From: JBQTIQ01 sp052387955
GTDB lineage: Bacteria; Actinomycetota; Acidimicrobiia; Acidimicrobiales; JACDCH01
Assembly (NCBI GenBank): GCA_052387955.1
Contig: JBQTIQ010000037.1
Coordinates: forward strand, 1-64,000
Length of the DNA stretch: 64,000 nt
Direction of reading: 5' to 3'
The stretch's first letter is position 1. The number at the start of each line of letters is the position of its first letter. The notes under the pieces are model-generated. The model was not told the origin of the DNA and made no database searches. It saw nothing but the letters and a program-made list of their open reading frames with translations. Shown here piece after piece: positions 52,036 through 61,872 of this stretch. Both the position numbers and the translations under genes were made by a program.

Positions 52036-55000
52036 TCATCTCACGGTGCGGTCGTCGAGGGCGGGGTCCTCGATGCGCACCCGGGCCGGTGCGCCGTCCC
52101 CGGGGAAGAGGCCGATGACGATGGGCAGGGCCACGTCGTCGAGGTCGAGGTCGATCGAACTGGCTCCCGGCGCGATCGTGCCCAGCACCCGGCCGTCGTC
52201 GGCCGACCGGGGGGGCTCGGAGCCGGCCCGGGCGACCACGACGAGGTCGGGACGCAGCGACGAACCGCCCACCACCTCCACCTCTGCGCCCCGCTTGCGC
52301 CGGCCTGCCCGCCGGACCCGGTAGTAGACCCGGCCGGCGTCGGATACCGACTCGTGCGCCGTGCGCGCCCGTTCCGGGGCCCCGGGCACGGCGACCAGGG
52401 TGTTGCCGGCCCGGCGGCCCAGGGGACGGACCAGGAAGTGCAAGGTCCCGACCGGGGCGCCCTCGAGGCGCCAGCCGTCGGACAACTGGTAGGCAGTGTT
52501 GGTGACCTTGACGGTGGTGGGGCCAGCGGGGACCGGTGGCTCCTGCACGTTCCACGTCACATGGCACTCGGTGCACCCCGACGGCCAGGTCCAGCGCAGG
52601 ACGATCGCCTCGCCCTCGGCGGCGGCGTGCACGTCGGCGACGTCGTCCAGGCCGGGGTGGGCCACGGCCGGTCCGGCCACCGCCTGGGCACCGAAGGCGG
52701 CGACGGGCAGGTACCAGCGGAACCCGCCGTCGGCGGTGTCGATGGCGGTGCCGCCGGTGGTCGTCAACGCCCGGCCCAGACCCTCGAGGCGGCGACCCTC
52801 GACCATGGTGCCGGCGGCGAGACCGGGATCGTCACCGCACCGCAGCACGGTGCCCTCCCCCGGCGGCGCCAAGGTGAGGGTGATGGCCCCGTCGCCGGTG
52901 ACGACCTCGGCCAGCACCGGGGGGTCGGGCACGCGAAAGGCGGTGGCGGTGACCTCCCGGCCCGGGGTCATCACGAACGTGCCCGCCGAGCGGTACTCGA
53001 CCGAGACCTTGTAGCGGTAGCGGTGGCCGGTGACGACGTTGGTGTCCATGATCCCGCTCTCACCCGAACGCATCCGCCGGGTCGGGGCGGAGGGGTCGGA
53101 GAGGTCGGCCCGTTCGGCCCAGATCGAGTGGTCGCCGGCCAGCCGGGCCCAACGCAGCTCGATGGCGCCGTCGTGCTCGACGGCCGTGAGCCGGTCGACG
53201 TCGAAGGCGGTCAGCACCGGCTGGGTCCCGGCCCGGCCCGACGCGATGCCGTGGCGGACGGCCTGGACCTCGTAGGACACGAGACGCCCCGGCGGAGCGC
53301 CGGCGTCTTCGATGGTGGTGCCGCCGGTCGAGCCCACCGAACGGGCCTCGCCGCCGCTCTCGTCGTGCACCGTGCGGAAGACCCGGTAGCTGACGGGACC
53401 GCGCGCCGGCGACGCCTTCCACCCGACGGTGACGGTGTTGTCGCCCAGCACCGCCCGGACCCGGCTCGGCGCCGCCACCGGGAGCGACCGCAGGGCGCCC
53501 AGGACGGCCACCGAATGAGGGAGCTCGTCGGCCAGGGCGAGCACGGCCGATTCCCGCTCCGGCCCGTCGAGGGCGAGGGCGCCCGCCAGCCGGTCTCGGG
53601 CACCGGCCAACGCCGCCTCGATCTGGGGCCCGATCGCGTCCAGGCCGGCGCCGTCGGGGCCGGGCACGTCCTTGGCCCGCTGTTCCAGTTCGGCGACGGC
53701 GTGCACGGCGTCGTCGAAACGAGACTCGGACACGAGGCGCAGCAGGTCGTCCCACCGTTCGAGGGCTTCGCTCTGCGCGGTGTCGGCCCGACGGCGGAGC
53801 TCGGCCACCTGGGGCAGGGAGCCGGCCCACGGTTCCAACCCATCGAGGCGCCAGCGGGCGTCGGTGACGTAACCGTCGTCGAGGCTCTGGGCCACCGCGG
53901 CCAGGTCGGTCTCGGCTTCGGCCAGAGCTCGCAGGTCGAGCCCGCAGCCCTCGCAGCGCGCTGCGGTCCGAGGTGACCGCCGGCCGCAACGAGGACAGGA
54001 CCGGAACAGCTCGGCCCCGCAGCGACCACACCGGGTGGCGTCGGCGGGCTGGGCGGCGGCGCACGACGCGCACACCACGTAGTCGACGACGGCCCCGGTC
54101 TCGATCGGCGCCCCCAGCTCCTGGGCCAGGCGCAGGAGCAGCGACCGGGCCGCCGGCGCTTCGAGCCCCTCGGAGATGGCGGCCCGCAGCAGCCGTTCGA
54201 ACTCGACCGGGGTGAGCCGGTCCTCGACCAGCACCGCCGTCTCGATCTGGGGCCGCAGGAGATCGGCGACATCCTCGGCCAGGCCGGCGATGTACCCGGC
54301 CCGGTCGCCGGTGACGAGCAGGTCGGTGGACAGGGCGAGCAGCTCGTCGACCACGGTGCGCACCCGGTCGTGACGCCGCTGACGGTTGCGGGCGGCCAGC
54401 GCTTCCTGGGCGGCCCGGATGTCGCCCACGGGGCTGGTGGGGGCGACCCCGAGGAAGTCGAAGAGGGTGCGGTGCACCCCCGACGCGCCGCCCTGCTCCC
54501 CCAGCCTGGCGTGCTCGGCCAGCAGCGACCGGGCTTGCTGGCGGACTGCCGGCGGGGGCGGAGCGGCCGATCCTGACGGCCCGTCGTCGATCACCCGCCG
54601 GCGCCCGACCCGGGCGTCGAACTCGGCGTCGGTCACGCCGAGGCGCCGCGACGTTGCCCGCAGGCGGTCGAGGCGGCTGGCCGGGACCCCGCCCAGGCGG
54701 CGCTCGAGGGTGTCGAGCATCTCGTCGAGCCGGGCGAAGCGGGCCTCGGCGTCCGACGCCCGGCCCGACATGACCCGGTCCCGGTTGGCGGCCCGCAGTG
54801 CGGGGTCGAGCAGCTGGCCCGCCAGCTCGTCGCGCTCCTTCAACAACGCGGTCACCAACCCCTTGTAGCGGGGGCTCGACTGCTCCTTGCGCCAGAAGGC
54901 GACGACCTCGTCGATACGGGCCTGGATGGCGCTGACGTCGTCGGTGGCCGGGTCGAGGGCGAAGACCATGAAGGCGTCTTCGGACGTTCGCCGACCCCCG

Positions 55001-55050
55001 TCGAGCAGCGGTCTGAGGACGTCCTTGCGATAGGCGTTGGCGTCGAACAT
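52036..55050 (-). CDS. Zinc-ribbon/FN3 protein with two J-domain-like segments, linked to Hsp70
   Basis: The 1004-residue product follows the Hsp70 gene by 12 bases. Residues about 20-90 and 193-255 look like degenerate J-domains; the second reads [20 protein letters not shown], then [10 protein letters not shown] where HPD would be, and [10 protein letters not shown]. Neither has HPD. Two zinc ribbons follow (Cys 327/330/341/344 and 352/355/366/369), then a helical stretch, and from about 515 several fibronectin type III-like beta domains to the C-terminus. No transmembrane segment is seen. It may bring clients to the Hsp70; I know of no assigned function. Confidence 0.8.
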   Translation of the reverse strand: MFDANAYRKDVLRPLLDGGRRTSEDAFMVFALDPATDDVSAIQARIDEVVAFWRKEQSSPRYKGLVTALLKERDELAGQLLDPALRAANRDRVMSGRASDAEARFARLDEMLDTLERRLGGVPASRLDRLRATSRRLGVTDAEFDARVGRRRVIDDGPSGSAAPPPPAVRQQARSLLAEHARLGEQGGASGVHRTLFDFLGVAPTSPVGDIRAAQEALAARNRQRRHDRVRTVVDELLALSTDLLVTGDRAGYIAGLAEDVADLLRPQIETAVLVEDRLTPVEFERLLRAAISEGLEAPAARSLLLRLAQELGAPIETGAVVDYVVCASCAAAQPADATRCGRCGAELFRSCPRCGRRSPRTAARCEGCGLDLRALAEAETDLAAVAQSLDDGYVTDARWRLDGLEPWAGSLPQVAELRRRADTAQSEALERWDDLLRLVSESRFDDAVHAVAELEQRAKDVPGPDGAGLDAIGPQIEAALAGARDRLAGALALDGPERESAVLALADELPHSVAVLGALRSLPVAAPSRVRAVLGDNTVTVGWKASPARGPVSYRVFRTVHDESGGEARSVGSTGGTTIEDAGAPPGRLVSYEVQAVRHGIASGRAGTQPVLTAFDVDRLTAVEHDGAIELRWARLAGDHSIWAERADLSDPSAPTRRMRSGESGIMDTNVVTGHRYRYKVSVEYRSAGTFVMTPGREVTATAFRVPDPPVLAEVVTGDGAITLTLAPPGEGTVLRCGDDPGLAAGTMVEGRRLEGLGRALTTTGGTAIDTADGGFRWYLPVAAFGAQAVAGPAVAHPGLDDVADVHAAAEGEAIVLRWTWPSGCTECHVTWNVQEPPVPAGPTTVKVTNTAYQLSDGWRLEGAPVGTLHFLVRPLGRRAGNTLVAVPGAPERARTAHESVSDAGRVYYRVRRAGRRKRGAEVEVVGGSSLRPDLVVVARAGSEPPRSADDGRVLGTIAPGASSIDLDLDDVALPIVIGLFPGDGAPARVRIEDPALDDRTVR

Positions 55051-55062
55051 CCGCCGCCAGAA

Positions 55063-56727
55063 CTATTCTTTGTGCTTGATCAAAGATACCTGCGCCCGCT
55101 CGGCGGCGATCGTCTCGGGGCTCAGGGCGGCGCCGGTCTCGACCCGCAGGTGCAGCGGCTCGTCCTTGGCCACGTGGCGGGCGCTCACGTCGAGGATGCC
55201 GTCGGAGCCCATCGAGAAGCTCACGTTGACGGCCGCGCCCCGGCCGTGGCCCGGTGGGATCCCCACGATCGACCCCGAGATGAGGATGTTGTTGTCCTCG
55301 GGGCGGGCCGACTCGTCGCTGCCGCCCTGCTCGAAAACCTGCAGCAACACCTCGGTCTGGTTGTCGGCAACGGTGTAGAAGGTGTCGGTGACGACCAGCG
55401 GCAACCGGTCGTTGCGGTGGGTGAGGAACGAGGCGACCATCTCGGGGCCCTGGTCCTTCTGGACGATCAGCCCGAAGCCGCGGGAGCAGACGTTCTGCAC
55501 CTCGGTCTCGACCAGGTCCGAGACCGCTTCGGTGGGCATGCCGTAGGCCGCCGCCGCGTCGCCCACCACCTTCTCGAGGTCGACGCCCTGGGCCTGGTCG
55601 ATGGACTGGCCCGCTTCGAGCTTCCCCTGGGCCACCAGGTCGTCGATGATGACCTGCTCGATCTCCTTCTTCTGACCGTAGAGGGCGGCACCCTTGGCCA
55701 CCGCCAGGTCCGGGTCGGCGAGCTGGGCGTCGAAACCGAACTCGGTGCGGAGCCGTTCGGCCACCGCCGGCATCTTGGACGAGCCGCCCACCAGCAGCAC
55801 CTTGTCGATCCGGCTCACACCCCTGGCCTCGGCCGCCTTGAGCACGGCCCGGGTGAGCTCGACGGTGCGGCGCAGCAGCGTCGAGGTCAGTTGCTCGAAG
55901 TCGGCGCGGGTGACGGTGATGTTGGCACGGTGGCCGCCGTGCACGACCAGGACCGACGTCGAGTCGCGCTGCGAGAGCGTCTGCTTGGTCTCCTCCGCCG
56001 CCGAGATCAGGTCCTGGGCGCCGTAGGAGTCGTCGAGGGGGTCCTCGGCCCCGGGGCACTCGGCCAGGAACCGCTCGGCCAGGTGCGTCGCCAGCCGGTC
56101 GTCCCAGTCGGCACCGCCGAGCTCGTGGTCGCCATCGGTGGCCACCACCGCGATGCGCTTGGCCTCGAGCTGGATCACGGTGGTGTCGAACGTGCCCCCG
56201 CCGAGGTCGTACACCAGCACCGTCGCTTCCTCGGCACCGAGGGTGGCGAAGCCGTAGGCGAAGGCGGCGGCGGTGGGCTCGTTGATGATGTCGACGACGT
56301 TGAGGCCGGCGTACTCGCCGGCGAGCTTGGTGTTCTTGCGTTCCTCGTCGCCGAAGTACGCCGGCACGGTGATGACGACGTCGGTGACCTCCTCGCCGAC
56401 GTGGCGGGCGGCGTCGGCGGCCAGGGCCTTGAGGATCACCGACGAGATGGCGGGCGCCGACCACTCCTTGCCGTGGACGAGGAAGCGCCATTCGCTGTCC
56501 CCCATGTGCCGCTTGACCAAAGAGGCGACCGTGTCGGGCGTGATCCGGGCCTGGCGCTTGGCCTGCTTGCCCACCACCACCTGGTCGCCGGCGTCGAAGA
56601 GCACCACCGATGCCGTCGTGGGCTCGTTGTCGATGTTGGTCAGCACCTCGGGCCGCCCGTAGGCGTCGATGTGGGAGATGCACGAGTACGTCGTGCCCAG
56701 GTCGATGCCGAAGACCTTGTTGGCCAT
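55063..56727 (-). CDS. Divergent Hsp70 (DnaK-like) without a lid
   Basis: The 554-residue product has a complete Hsp70 ATPase domain (residues 1-350): [25 protein letters not shown] and [13 protein letters not shown]. The usual interdomain linker is not visible; instead about 55 residues (351-405, [20 protein letters not shown] onward) are inserted, then a beta substrate-binding-like domain runs to SLIKHKE with no helical lid. This is probably a dedicated paralogue rather than the housekeeping DnaK. GGAGGAG precedes the ATG; grpE ends four bases upstream. Confidence 0.88.
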   Translation of the reverse strand: MANKVFGIDLGTTYSCISHIDAYGRPEVLTNIDNEPTTASVVLFDAGDQVVVGKQAKRQARITPDTVASLVKRHMGDSEWRFLVHGKEWSAPAISSVILKALAADAARHVGEEVTDVVITVPAYFGDEERKNTKLAGEYAGLNVVDIINEPTAAAFAYGFATLGAEEATVLVYDLGGGTFDTTVIQLEAKRIAVVATDGDHELGGADWDDRLATHLAERFLAECPGAEDPLDDSYGAQDLISAAEETKQTLSQRDSTSVLVVHGGHRANITVTRADFEQLTSTLLRRTVELTRAVLKAAEARGVSRIDKVLLVGGSSKMPAVAERLRTEFGFDAQLADPDLAVAKGAALYGQKKEIEQVIIDDLVAQGKLEAGQSIDQAQGVDLEKVVGDAAAAYGMPTEAVSDLVETEVQNVCSRGFGLIVQKDQGPEMVASFLTHRNDRLPLVVTDTFYTVADNQTEVLLQVFEQGGSDESARPEDNNILISGSIVGIPPGHGRGAAVNVSFSMGSDGILDVSARHVAKDEPLHLRVETGAALSPETIAAERAQVSLIKHKE

Positions 56728-56731
56728 GGTG

Positions 56732-57757
56732 CTACTCCTCCCCGGCCGAGGGGCCGGCCGGCTGTCGGTCGATCGTGCGGAAGACGTCGACGTCGGCGGG
56801 CCGCCACACCCGGCCCTGCTCGCCCCGGAAACCGCAGCGCCGTACCGACGCCACCGTGCCGTCGAGATGCTCGGGCGTCTCGACGCGGGCCATGCCGTTG
56901 TGCACCGTCGGGTCGAAGGGGTCTCCCACTGCCGGCTCGAAAGCCTGTACGCCCCACCGGTCGAGGGCGTCGACGACGAGCTTGCGGACCAGGCCCAGGT
57001 CGAGGGCCGCTTCGGGGGCGCACACCCCTTCGAGGCGCAGCACGTCGTCGTGCAGACGGATGACGTCACGGAGCAGCGGGGCGACCGACCCGGCCACCTC
57101 GCCGGCCCGGAGCCGTTGGTTCTCGCCGTGCAGGGCAACCACATGGTCGACGTTGCGCTGGCCGAGGCGGGCCAGTTCGTCCACGCCGTGCTCGAGCCGC
57201 AGCAGCGATGCCAGCACCGGCGACGGCTCGGGGGCGACGTCCGCCGCCTGGGGCAGGGCGGTCGGCGGCCCCTCGTCGTCGGGGGCGTCGGCGCCGTCCC
57301 CGAAGGCCGGGCCCGGGGCCCGCGCCCCGGCGGCGGCGTGCTCGTCGTCCAGCTCACGGTCGTCCAGCCCCCGGTCGACGGGCTCCTCGTCGTCCAGCTC
57401 CCGGTCGTCCAGCTCTCGGTCGACGGGCTCCTCGCCCAGGGCGCGGACCTCCTCGATGCTGCCGGCCTCACCGGCGTCGGCACCGTCGATGACCGGGTCG
57501 GTCGCCTCGGGCCGATCGGCCTCATCGGCTGTCGGCGCACCCTCGACGGAGCCGACGTCGTCCGCTTCGGCGCCTGCTCCGACGGCGGGGCCCGGACCGG
57601 GCTCCGCCCTCGACGGATCGGCCGGTCCGACTGGTGCGGGCGACGTCGGTGCCTCGGGCCCCGGCACGACCCGGCCGTTGCCGGCGGCCTGGGACGTCCG
57701 TGCTGGTGACTGGCCCCCCGGGGGGAGGGCCGGCTCGCCGCCTTCCGGTTCGGCCAT
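56732..57757 (-). CDS. grpE: GrpE-like nucleotide exchange factor
   Basis: The 341-residue product has a 170-residue acidic, Pro/Ala/Asp-rich N-terminal region, then a coiled coil (about 190-255) and a beta-containing C-terminal domain ([20 protein letters not shown]) in the GrpE position. It should promote ADP release from the Hsp70 encoded four bases downstream. The acidic region includes an exact 15-residue in-frame duplication ([14 protein letters not shown] type) coded by a 45-bp tandem repeat. The start at 57757 avoids repeat DNA that extends the frame to 57841. Confidence 0.8.
   Translation of the reverse strand: MAEPEGGEPALPPGGQSPARTSQAAGNGRVVPGPEAPTSPAPVGPADPSRAEPGPGPAVGAGAEADDVGSVEGAPTADEADRPEATDPVIDGADAGEAGSIEEVRALGEEPVDRELDDRELDDEEPVDRGLDDRELDDEHAAAGARAPGPAFGDGADAPDDEGPPTALPQAADVAPEPSPVLASLLRLEHGVDELARLGQRNVDHVVALHGENQRLRAGEVAGSVAPLLRDVIRLHDDVLRLEGVCAPEAALDLGLVRKLVVDALDRWGVQAFEPAVGDPFDPTVHNGMARVETPEHLDGTVASVRRCGFRGEQGRVWRPADVDVFRTIDRQPAGPSAGEE
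57346..57435 (-). repeat. 45-bp in-frame tandem duplication within grpE
   Basis: Two adjacent 45-base units (57346-57390 and 57391-57435), differing at three positions, encode [15 protein letters not shown] and [15 protein letters not shown]. They lengthen the acidic linker of the GrpE-like protein without a frameshift. Confidence 0.75.
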
Positions 57758-57818
57758 CGGGCCACTGTAGGCCCCACCCGGCGCCGTCGGGAGGCGTGTG
57801 CTATGACTCGTGGGATCC

Positions 57819-57904
57819 GTGGGACTGCGCCCCACACCCATCGCCGCCGAGCGAGCTGGCGCTCGCGCCGTCGGCCTGAAGCGCTCGCTACGCTCGGGTT
57901 TCAG
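57819..57904 (-). repeat. Family-2 cassette in the grpE-terD divergent region
   Basis: It has the same three-hairpin order as the mre-operon copies, with the GTGGGGCGCAGTCCCAC end toward grpE. Here it lies in a promoter region between two divergent genes, not between cistrons. One base change weakens the last hairpin. Confidence 0.8.
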
Positions 57905-57967
57905 TAGGTCGTCGAACGGCCCGGGGCAACGTCGTCACCGGGCCACCAGAAAGGTGGTAGTCGGGCC

Positions 57968-58543
57968 ATGGCGGTTTCTCTCAGCAAGGGTGGCAACGTC
58001 TCGCTGTCCAAGGAGGCCCCTGGCCTCACCAAGATCCTGATCGGCCTGGGGTGGGACGCCCGGGCCACCGATGGGGCCGACTTCGACCTCGACGGCAGCG
58101 TGTTCCTGGTCAAGACCGACGGCAAGGTCCGCTCCGATGCCGATTTCATCTTCTACAACAACCTGAAGTCGACCGACGGTTCGGTCGAGCACACCGGCGA
58201 CAACCGCACCGGTGAGGGCGAAGGCGACGACGAGGCCGTCAAGGTGAACCTCGCCGGCGTGCCCGGCGACGTCGACAAGATCGTGGTCGGCGTCACCATC
58301 GACCAGGCCGATGCCCGTAGCCAGAGCTTCGGCCAGGTCTCCAACGCCTTCATCCGGGTCGTGAACGACGACAACGGCACCGAGCTCGCCCGCTACGACC
58401 TGTCCGAGGACGCCTCCACCGAGACCGCCATGGTCTTCGGCGAGGTCTACCGCAACGGCGAGGAGTGGAAGTTCCGGGCCGTGGGCCAGGGCTTCGCCGG
58501 CGGTCTCGGCCCCTTGGCCCAGAGCTACGGCGTCAACGTCTGA
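57968..58543 (+). CDS. terD: TerD-family calcium-binding stress protein
   Basis: The 191-residue canonical TerD starts [20 protein letters not shown] and has [20 protein letters not shown], the calcium loop [15 protein letters not shown] and [20 protein letters not shown]. It differs from the TerD at 51251-51829 at only a minority of positions. AAGGTGG lies before the ATG. It is divergent from grpE and followed by a second, more divergent TerD gene after 31 bases. Confidence 0.94.
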   Translation: MAVSLSKGGNVSLSKEAPGLTKILIGLGWDARATDGADFDLDGSVFLVKTDGKVRSDADFIFYNNLKSTDGSVEHTGDNRTGEGEGDDEAVKVNLAGVPGDVDKIVVGVTIDQADARSQSFGQVSNAFIRVVNDDNGTELARYDLSEDASTETAMVFGEVYRNGEEWKFRAVGQGFAGGLGPLAQSYGVNV

Positions 58544-58574
58544 TGGAAGTGTCCCCGGGGCCGGGGCAGAGCTG

Positions 58575-59141
58575 ATGTCGGTATCCCTGTCGAAGGGGCA
58601 GACCGTCTCCCTGGCCAAGGGAGACGGCTCCAGCCTTCGGCGGATCCATATGGGGCTGGGCTGGGACGCGGCGAAGGGCCGCTTCGGGAGAGCCAAGGCC
58701 ATCGACCTCGACGCGTCGTGCATGGTCTTCGACGGTTCCGGCACCTTGGTCGACCAGGTGTGGTTCAAGCAGCTGACGTCGAAGGACGGCAGCATCCACC
58801 ACACCGGCGACAACCGCACCGGGCGAGGCGAGGGCGACGACGAGTCGATCACCGTCGACCTCGAGCGGGTGCCGGCCAACGCCACCACCCTGGTGTTCGT
58901 GGTGAACAGTTTCACCGGGCAGGACTTCTCCAAGATCGAGAACGCTTCGTGCCGGCTCGTCGACCTCGACACCGACGAGGAGATCGCCAAGTTCGACCTC
59001 ACCGGCTCGGGCACCCACACCGCCCAGGTGATGGCCAAGGTCTCCCGCAAGACCGGGAGCTGGGCCATGACCGCCATCGGCGAGCCCTGTTCGGGCCGCA
59101 CCTTCCAGGACCTCCTGCCGGCAACCACGCCGCACCTGTAG
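58575..59141 (+). CDS. Divergent TerD-family protein (TerZ/TerE-like)
   Basis: The 188-residue product keeps the TerD frame ([54 protein letters not shown]) and the acidic loop TGRGEGDDES. The C-terminal half differs from the canonical copies and lacks the VGQGF ending. It resembles the TerZ/TerE subgroup. The frame stays open for 380 bases beyond the TAG stop (see the separate entry), so it may once have been longer. Confidence 0.88.
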   Translation: MSVSLSKGQTVSLAKGDGSSLRRIHMGLGWDAAKGRFGRAKAIDLDASCMVFDGSGTLVDQVWFKQLTSKDGSIHHTGDNRTGRGEGDDESITVDLERVPANATTLVFVVNSFTGQDFSKIENASCRLVDLDTDEEIAKFDLTGSGTHTAQVMAKVSRKTGSWAMTAIGEPCSGRTFQDLLPATTPHL

Positions 59142-59388
59142 GCGCGCTCGGCTCCCGGACCATCGGGTGCCGAGGGCGCCAGCGCCCAGAGGTGGCCCTC
59201 CGACGGCAGCGACGCGGACCTCTACCGCGACGCGACCGCCGAGGCCCAGGCATCTGTCGACTCGGCCCTTGGCGAGAAGCTGGGCCCTGAGATCGCCGAG
59301 GTGCTCCGCGAGGACTGGAGGTTTCTTCGATCGGCGTCGAGATCGACGGCGCCGCGGCTGAGCCGACGCCGCCGGGCGATGGGTTTCA
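59142..59388 (+). pseudogene. Possible decayed coding remnant after the TerD gene
   Basis: The 247 bases between the TerD gene and the convergent TerA-like gene are open in the TerD frame and read ASAQRWPSDGSDADLYRDAT then SALGEKLGPEIAEVLREDW, an ordinary-looking acidic helical peptide. No good ATG and ribosome-binding site precede it. It may be the lost C-terminal extension or a relic of another gene; nothing firmer can be said. Confidence 0.35.
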
Positions 59389-60450
59389 TCACGCCGCCGG
59401 GCGGCCGTCGATCCAGTGCAGGCGGTAGCCGAAGGCTTCGGCGGCGCGCTGGGGTGAGCCCCGGAAGGTCTCCATCTCCGAGCGCAGCACGAGCTCGCCG
59501 GCCACGTTGTAGACGGTGATCAGGGCGCTGGCGCCCCGCGACGATCGGCCAGTCACGGGGACCTCGAGGCGCGCTCCTCCGTGGGTGGTGACGACGATCA
59601 GCCCGGACCAGTCGATCGAGGCCCCCGACGGCGAGAAGCCGTACAGCAGTGCCCGGCGCAGCGCCGGGACCTGGCGCAGGTCCATGGTGACGGTCTGGCC
59701 GTCGGGATTTACCTTCGTGCGCACCAGGGGCAGGTGGCCGGCGACCGGCGCGGCGACGTCGCCTTCGTGGGGCTGGAGCACGGCTTCGGCCCCGGTGCGC
59801 ACTTGGTACATGCAGCCGAGCGCCAGGTCGCCAGCCGTGGACGGGCGCACCAGGGTGAAGCTGAGCGCACCGATGCCGGACTGGGCACGGCTCAAGGTGA
59901 TGGTCGGCGTGGCCCGGTCGAGGCGGGCGACGGCGCCGTTGGCCACCCGGCGGGCACGGCGGACGGGCGGCGGCCGGCGGGAGCCAGCGCGGCCCGGTAC
60001 CGACGGGACCGGAGCCGGCGCGGCGGTGGCGCCCAGATCGAGCGACGTGTCAGGCGGTCGGGCTCCAGCGGTCCGGGCCGCCGGGGCTGACCGGGACGGC
60101 GGTGGCGGCGGGGACGGCGGTGGCGGGGAACTGGGTCGAGCCGACGGGCCCGGTGGGGGCGCCGGCGCCGGGCTCGGTCGAGCCGCCCCGGACGGCACGG
60201 GTCGCGGCGGCGCCGGGCTTGGCCGGGACGGTGCCGGTTGTGGCGGCGCCGGCGGGTTCGAACGGGGCCGGGCCAGCACCACCGGCGTCGGCGGGGGCGG
60301 CGGCGGTTTCGGCCGCGACGGCGCCGACGGCGCGGTGGGCACCGAGGCTGGCGGCGCCGCGACCGTCGGCCGCTTGGGCCGACGGCGGTGGCGCAGGTAG
60401 GGCAGATCGGTGCGGCGGGGCGCGAAGCGGGGATCGGGAACCGGGGTCAC
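59389..60450 (-). CDS. TerA C-terminal-type domain protein with long Pro-rich region
   Basis: The 353-residue product has a basic start, a very long proline/alanine region (about 30-170) and a C-terminal domain (about 175-353) matching that of the fused TerA-like protein at 49972. ALGCMYQVRTGAEAVLQP and METFRGSPQRAAEAFGYRLH align with DLGCMYEMKDG and YFRGHMDADNYYGFGF. The GTG at 60450 overlaps the TGA of the TerD-type gene (GTGA). Together the two genes equal one TerA split at the hinge. Confidence 0.78.
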   Translation of the reverse strand: MTPVPDPRFAPRRTDLPYLRHRRRPKRPTVAAPPASVPTAPSAPSRPKPPPPPPTPVVLARPRSNPPAPPQPAPSRPSPAPPRPVPSGAARPSPAPAPPPGPSARPSSPPPPSPPPPPSRSAPAARTAGARPPDTSLDLGATAAPAPVPSVPGRAGSRRPPPVRRARRVANGAVARLDRATPTITLSRAQSGIGALSFTLVRPSTAGDLALGCMYQVRTGAEAVLQPHEGDVAAPVAGHLPLVRTKVNPDGQTVTMDLRQVPALRRALLYGFSPSGASIDWSGLIVVTTHGGARLEVPVTGRSSRGASALITVYNVAGELVLRSEMETFRGSPQRAAEAFGYRLHWIDGRPAA

Positions 60451-61013
60451 AGGACGATGCCGTAGGTCTGGGCCACGTCGCCGACGCCGCCGGAGTACCC
60501 CTGGCCGATGACCCTGAACTTCCAGCCGCCGTCGTGGCGGTAGAGCTCCCCGAGCACCACCGCGGTCTCGGCCGAGAGGTTGGTGGCCAGCTCCTCGGAA
60601 CGCACGAGCTCGGCGTTGCCGTCGAGGTTCAGGACTCGTACCCGGCAGCTCTTGAGCTGTCCCAACGTGCGCTTGGCGGTACTCCCCTCGTTGATATAGA
60701 TCACGACCACGACCCGGTCGACGGCCGGGGGGACGGCGTGCAGGTCGACCTCGATCTGCTCGTCGTCTTCGCCGGCCCACTCCTCGAGCTGCGCCACCGA
60801 GGCGTCCGGGCTGGCGAGCTGGTTGAAGAACACGAAGTGCTGTTCGGAGAGCACCTTGCCGTCGGCGCCGCAGAGCATGGCCGCGGCGACCAGGTTGCGG
60901 CCCAGCGCCGGGTCGGTGCCGGCGTCCCAACGGACCCCGAGGACGACACCGGCCAGGCCCGGCACCTCCCTGGTGAGCGCGACGTTCGCCCCCCGCCTGA
61001 GCGGCGGCGCCAT
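60447..61013 (-). CDS. TerD-type protein, N-terminal half of a split TerA pair
   Basis: The 188-residue product has the TerD pattern MAPPLRRGANVALTREVPGL, LCGADGKVLSEQHFVFFNQL, an acidic EEWAGEDDEQIEVDL in place of the calcium loop, and ELYRHDGGWKFRVIGQGYSG. Canonical DNRTGEGE is lost, so calcium binding is doubtful. The ATG at 61013 is chosen because the upstream frame runs through hairpin DNA. It overlaps the next gene by four bases. Confidence 0.88.
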   Translation of the reverse strand: MAPPLRRGANVALTREVPGLAGVVLGVRWDAGTDPALGRNLVAAAMLCGADGKVLSEQHFVFFNQLASPDASVAQLEEWAGEDDEQIEVDLHAVPPAVDRVVVVIYINEGSTAKRTLGQLKSCRVRVLNLDGNAELVRSEELATNLSAETAVVLGELYRHDGGWKFRVIGQGYSGGVGDVAQTYGIVL

Positions 61014-61329
61014 CAGGCCCCTCCCCGCCGCACAGGTCCGCCGGTCCAGGGACGGCGCGCCGGCTCCCCCCGCGGACTGGTAGTCGGCGCGAGCGAGGTA
61101 GCGGGGGGTGCGGGGGGCAGAGGCTCCGCCGGAGCCCCCCGCCTGGCGATCGATCCCACTTGCTTGGTCGATCGCCGGCAAGGCATTCGAGCCGGCCGTA
61201 GGCCGGCGCCATCAAACTCGCATGAACGGAGCGAGCGAAGCGATCGATGCAGTTGTGCGAGTGCCCACAGACCTACACCCCGATGAGCCGGCACGAGCGG
61301 AACTGCGTCGACCAGAGTGAGGGCGACCG
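61014..61329. other. Hairpin-rich intergenic region
   Basis: These 316 bases hold no supported gene. Visible are a GGGGGGC...GCCCCCC stem near 61113-61141 around AGAGGCTCCGCCGGA, GATCGATC elements near 61148 and 61238, a GCCGGCCGTAGGCCGGC hairpin near 61192-61208, and a GGAGCGAGCGAAGCGATCGA stretch like the cores of the intercistronic cassettes. The promoter of the split TerA pair should lie here. Confidence 0.6.
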
Positions 61330-61845
61330 TCAAAGGTCGAGGTCCGTCTCGGCGAACTTGGCGTCGAGGAAGCGGCCCTGGGCGAACAGGCGCTGGGCGT
61401 CGCCGCTGTAGAGGGCGGACGCCAGCTCGGCCACCCCCTGTTCGAGAAGATCGAGTTGGGCCGACAGCTCCTCGGCCGCGGTCTGGCCCTGCGGGTTGCG
61501 GTGCTCGGCGAGAAAGGCCTCGGGCAGAGCCAGGTAGGCGTCGATCGATGTGGGTAGGTAGTCGTTGATCGTCGACGCCAGGGTCACCATGGCCAGCGTG
61601 TCCAGCGACACCCCCGCCTGCAACCGCTCGTCGGCGTGGTCGAGCAGGGCGACGAGGTGGTCCTCGATGTCCCGCGCCGCCGGTACCGCGCCGTCAGGGA
61701 GACGGCCGGCGGCGGCGTTGACCCTGCGGACCAGCGCCGCGAGGGCGTCGCGCAGGGCCGGGATCTCGGCCGCCGGCGTGACCTCGGGGGCGGGGGCGGG
61801 GGCGGGCGCATCGTCTCGCCACGACCGGAACCAGCGACGGGCCAT
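61330..61845 (-). CDS. XpaC-like helical protein downstream of TelA
   Basis: The 171-residue helical protein has TINDYLPTSIDAYLALPEAF near residues 92-111, similar to the DYLP-tL-YL-LP pattern of XpaC-family proteins, which are commonly encoded next to TelA. A Pro/Ala-rich linker (residues 12-25) precedes the helices. It starts 27 bases after the TelA stop and is probably co-transcribed. The function is unknown; XpaC is named for an old indolyl-phosphate hydrolysis phenotype. Confidence 0.65.
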   Translation of the reverse strand: MARRWFRSWRDDAPAPAPAPEVTPAAEIPALRDALAALVRRVNAAAGRLPDGAVPAARDIEDHLVALLDHADERLQAGVSLDTLAMVTLASTINDYLPTSIDAYLALPEAFLAEHRNPQGQTAAEELSAQLDLLEQGVAELASALYSGDAQRLFAQGRFLDAKFAETDLDL

Positions 61846-61872
61846 GGGTCGTGGAGGGCCGGCGGCGGCCGG

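Noticed and set aside
53060..56683. 1207-residue Arg-rich frame over the chaperone genes
   Set aside because: It is the shifted frame of the Hsp70 and zinc-ribbon genes, with no recognisable domain and no start signal.
49972..61013. Simple tellurite-resistance operon
   Set aside because: TerC is absent and the gene content is far broader; the name Ter here reflects homology, and tellurite resistance is not implied as the real function.
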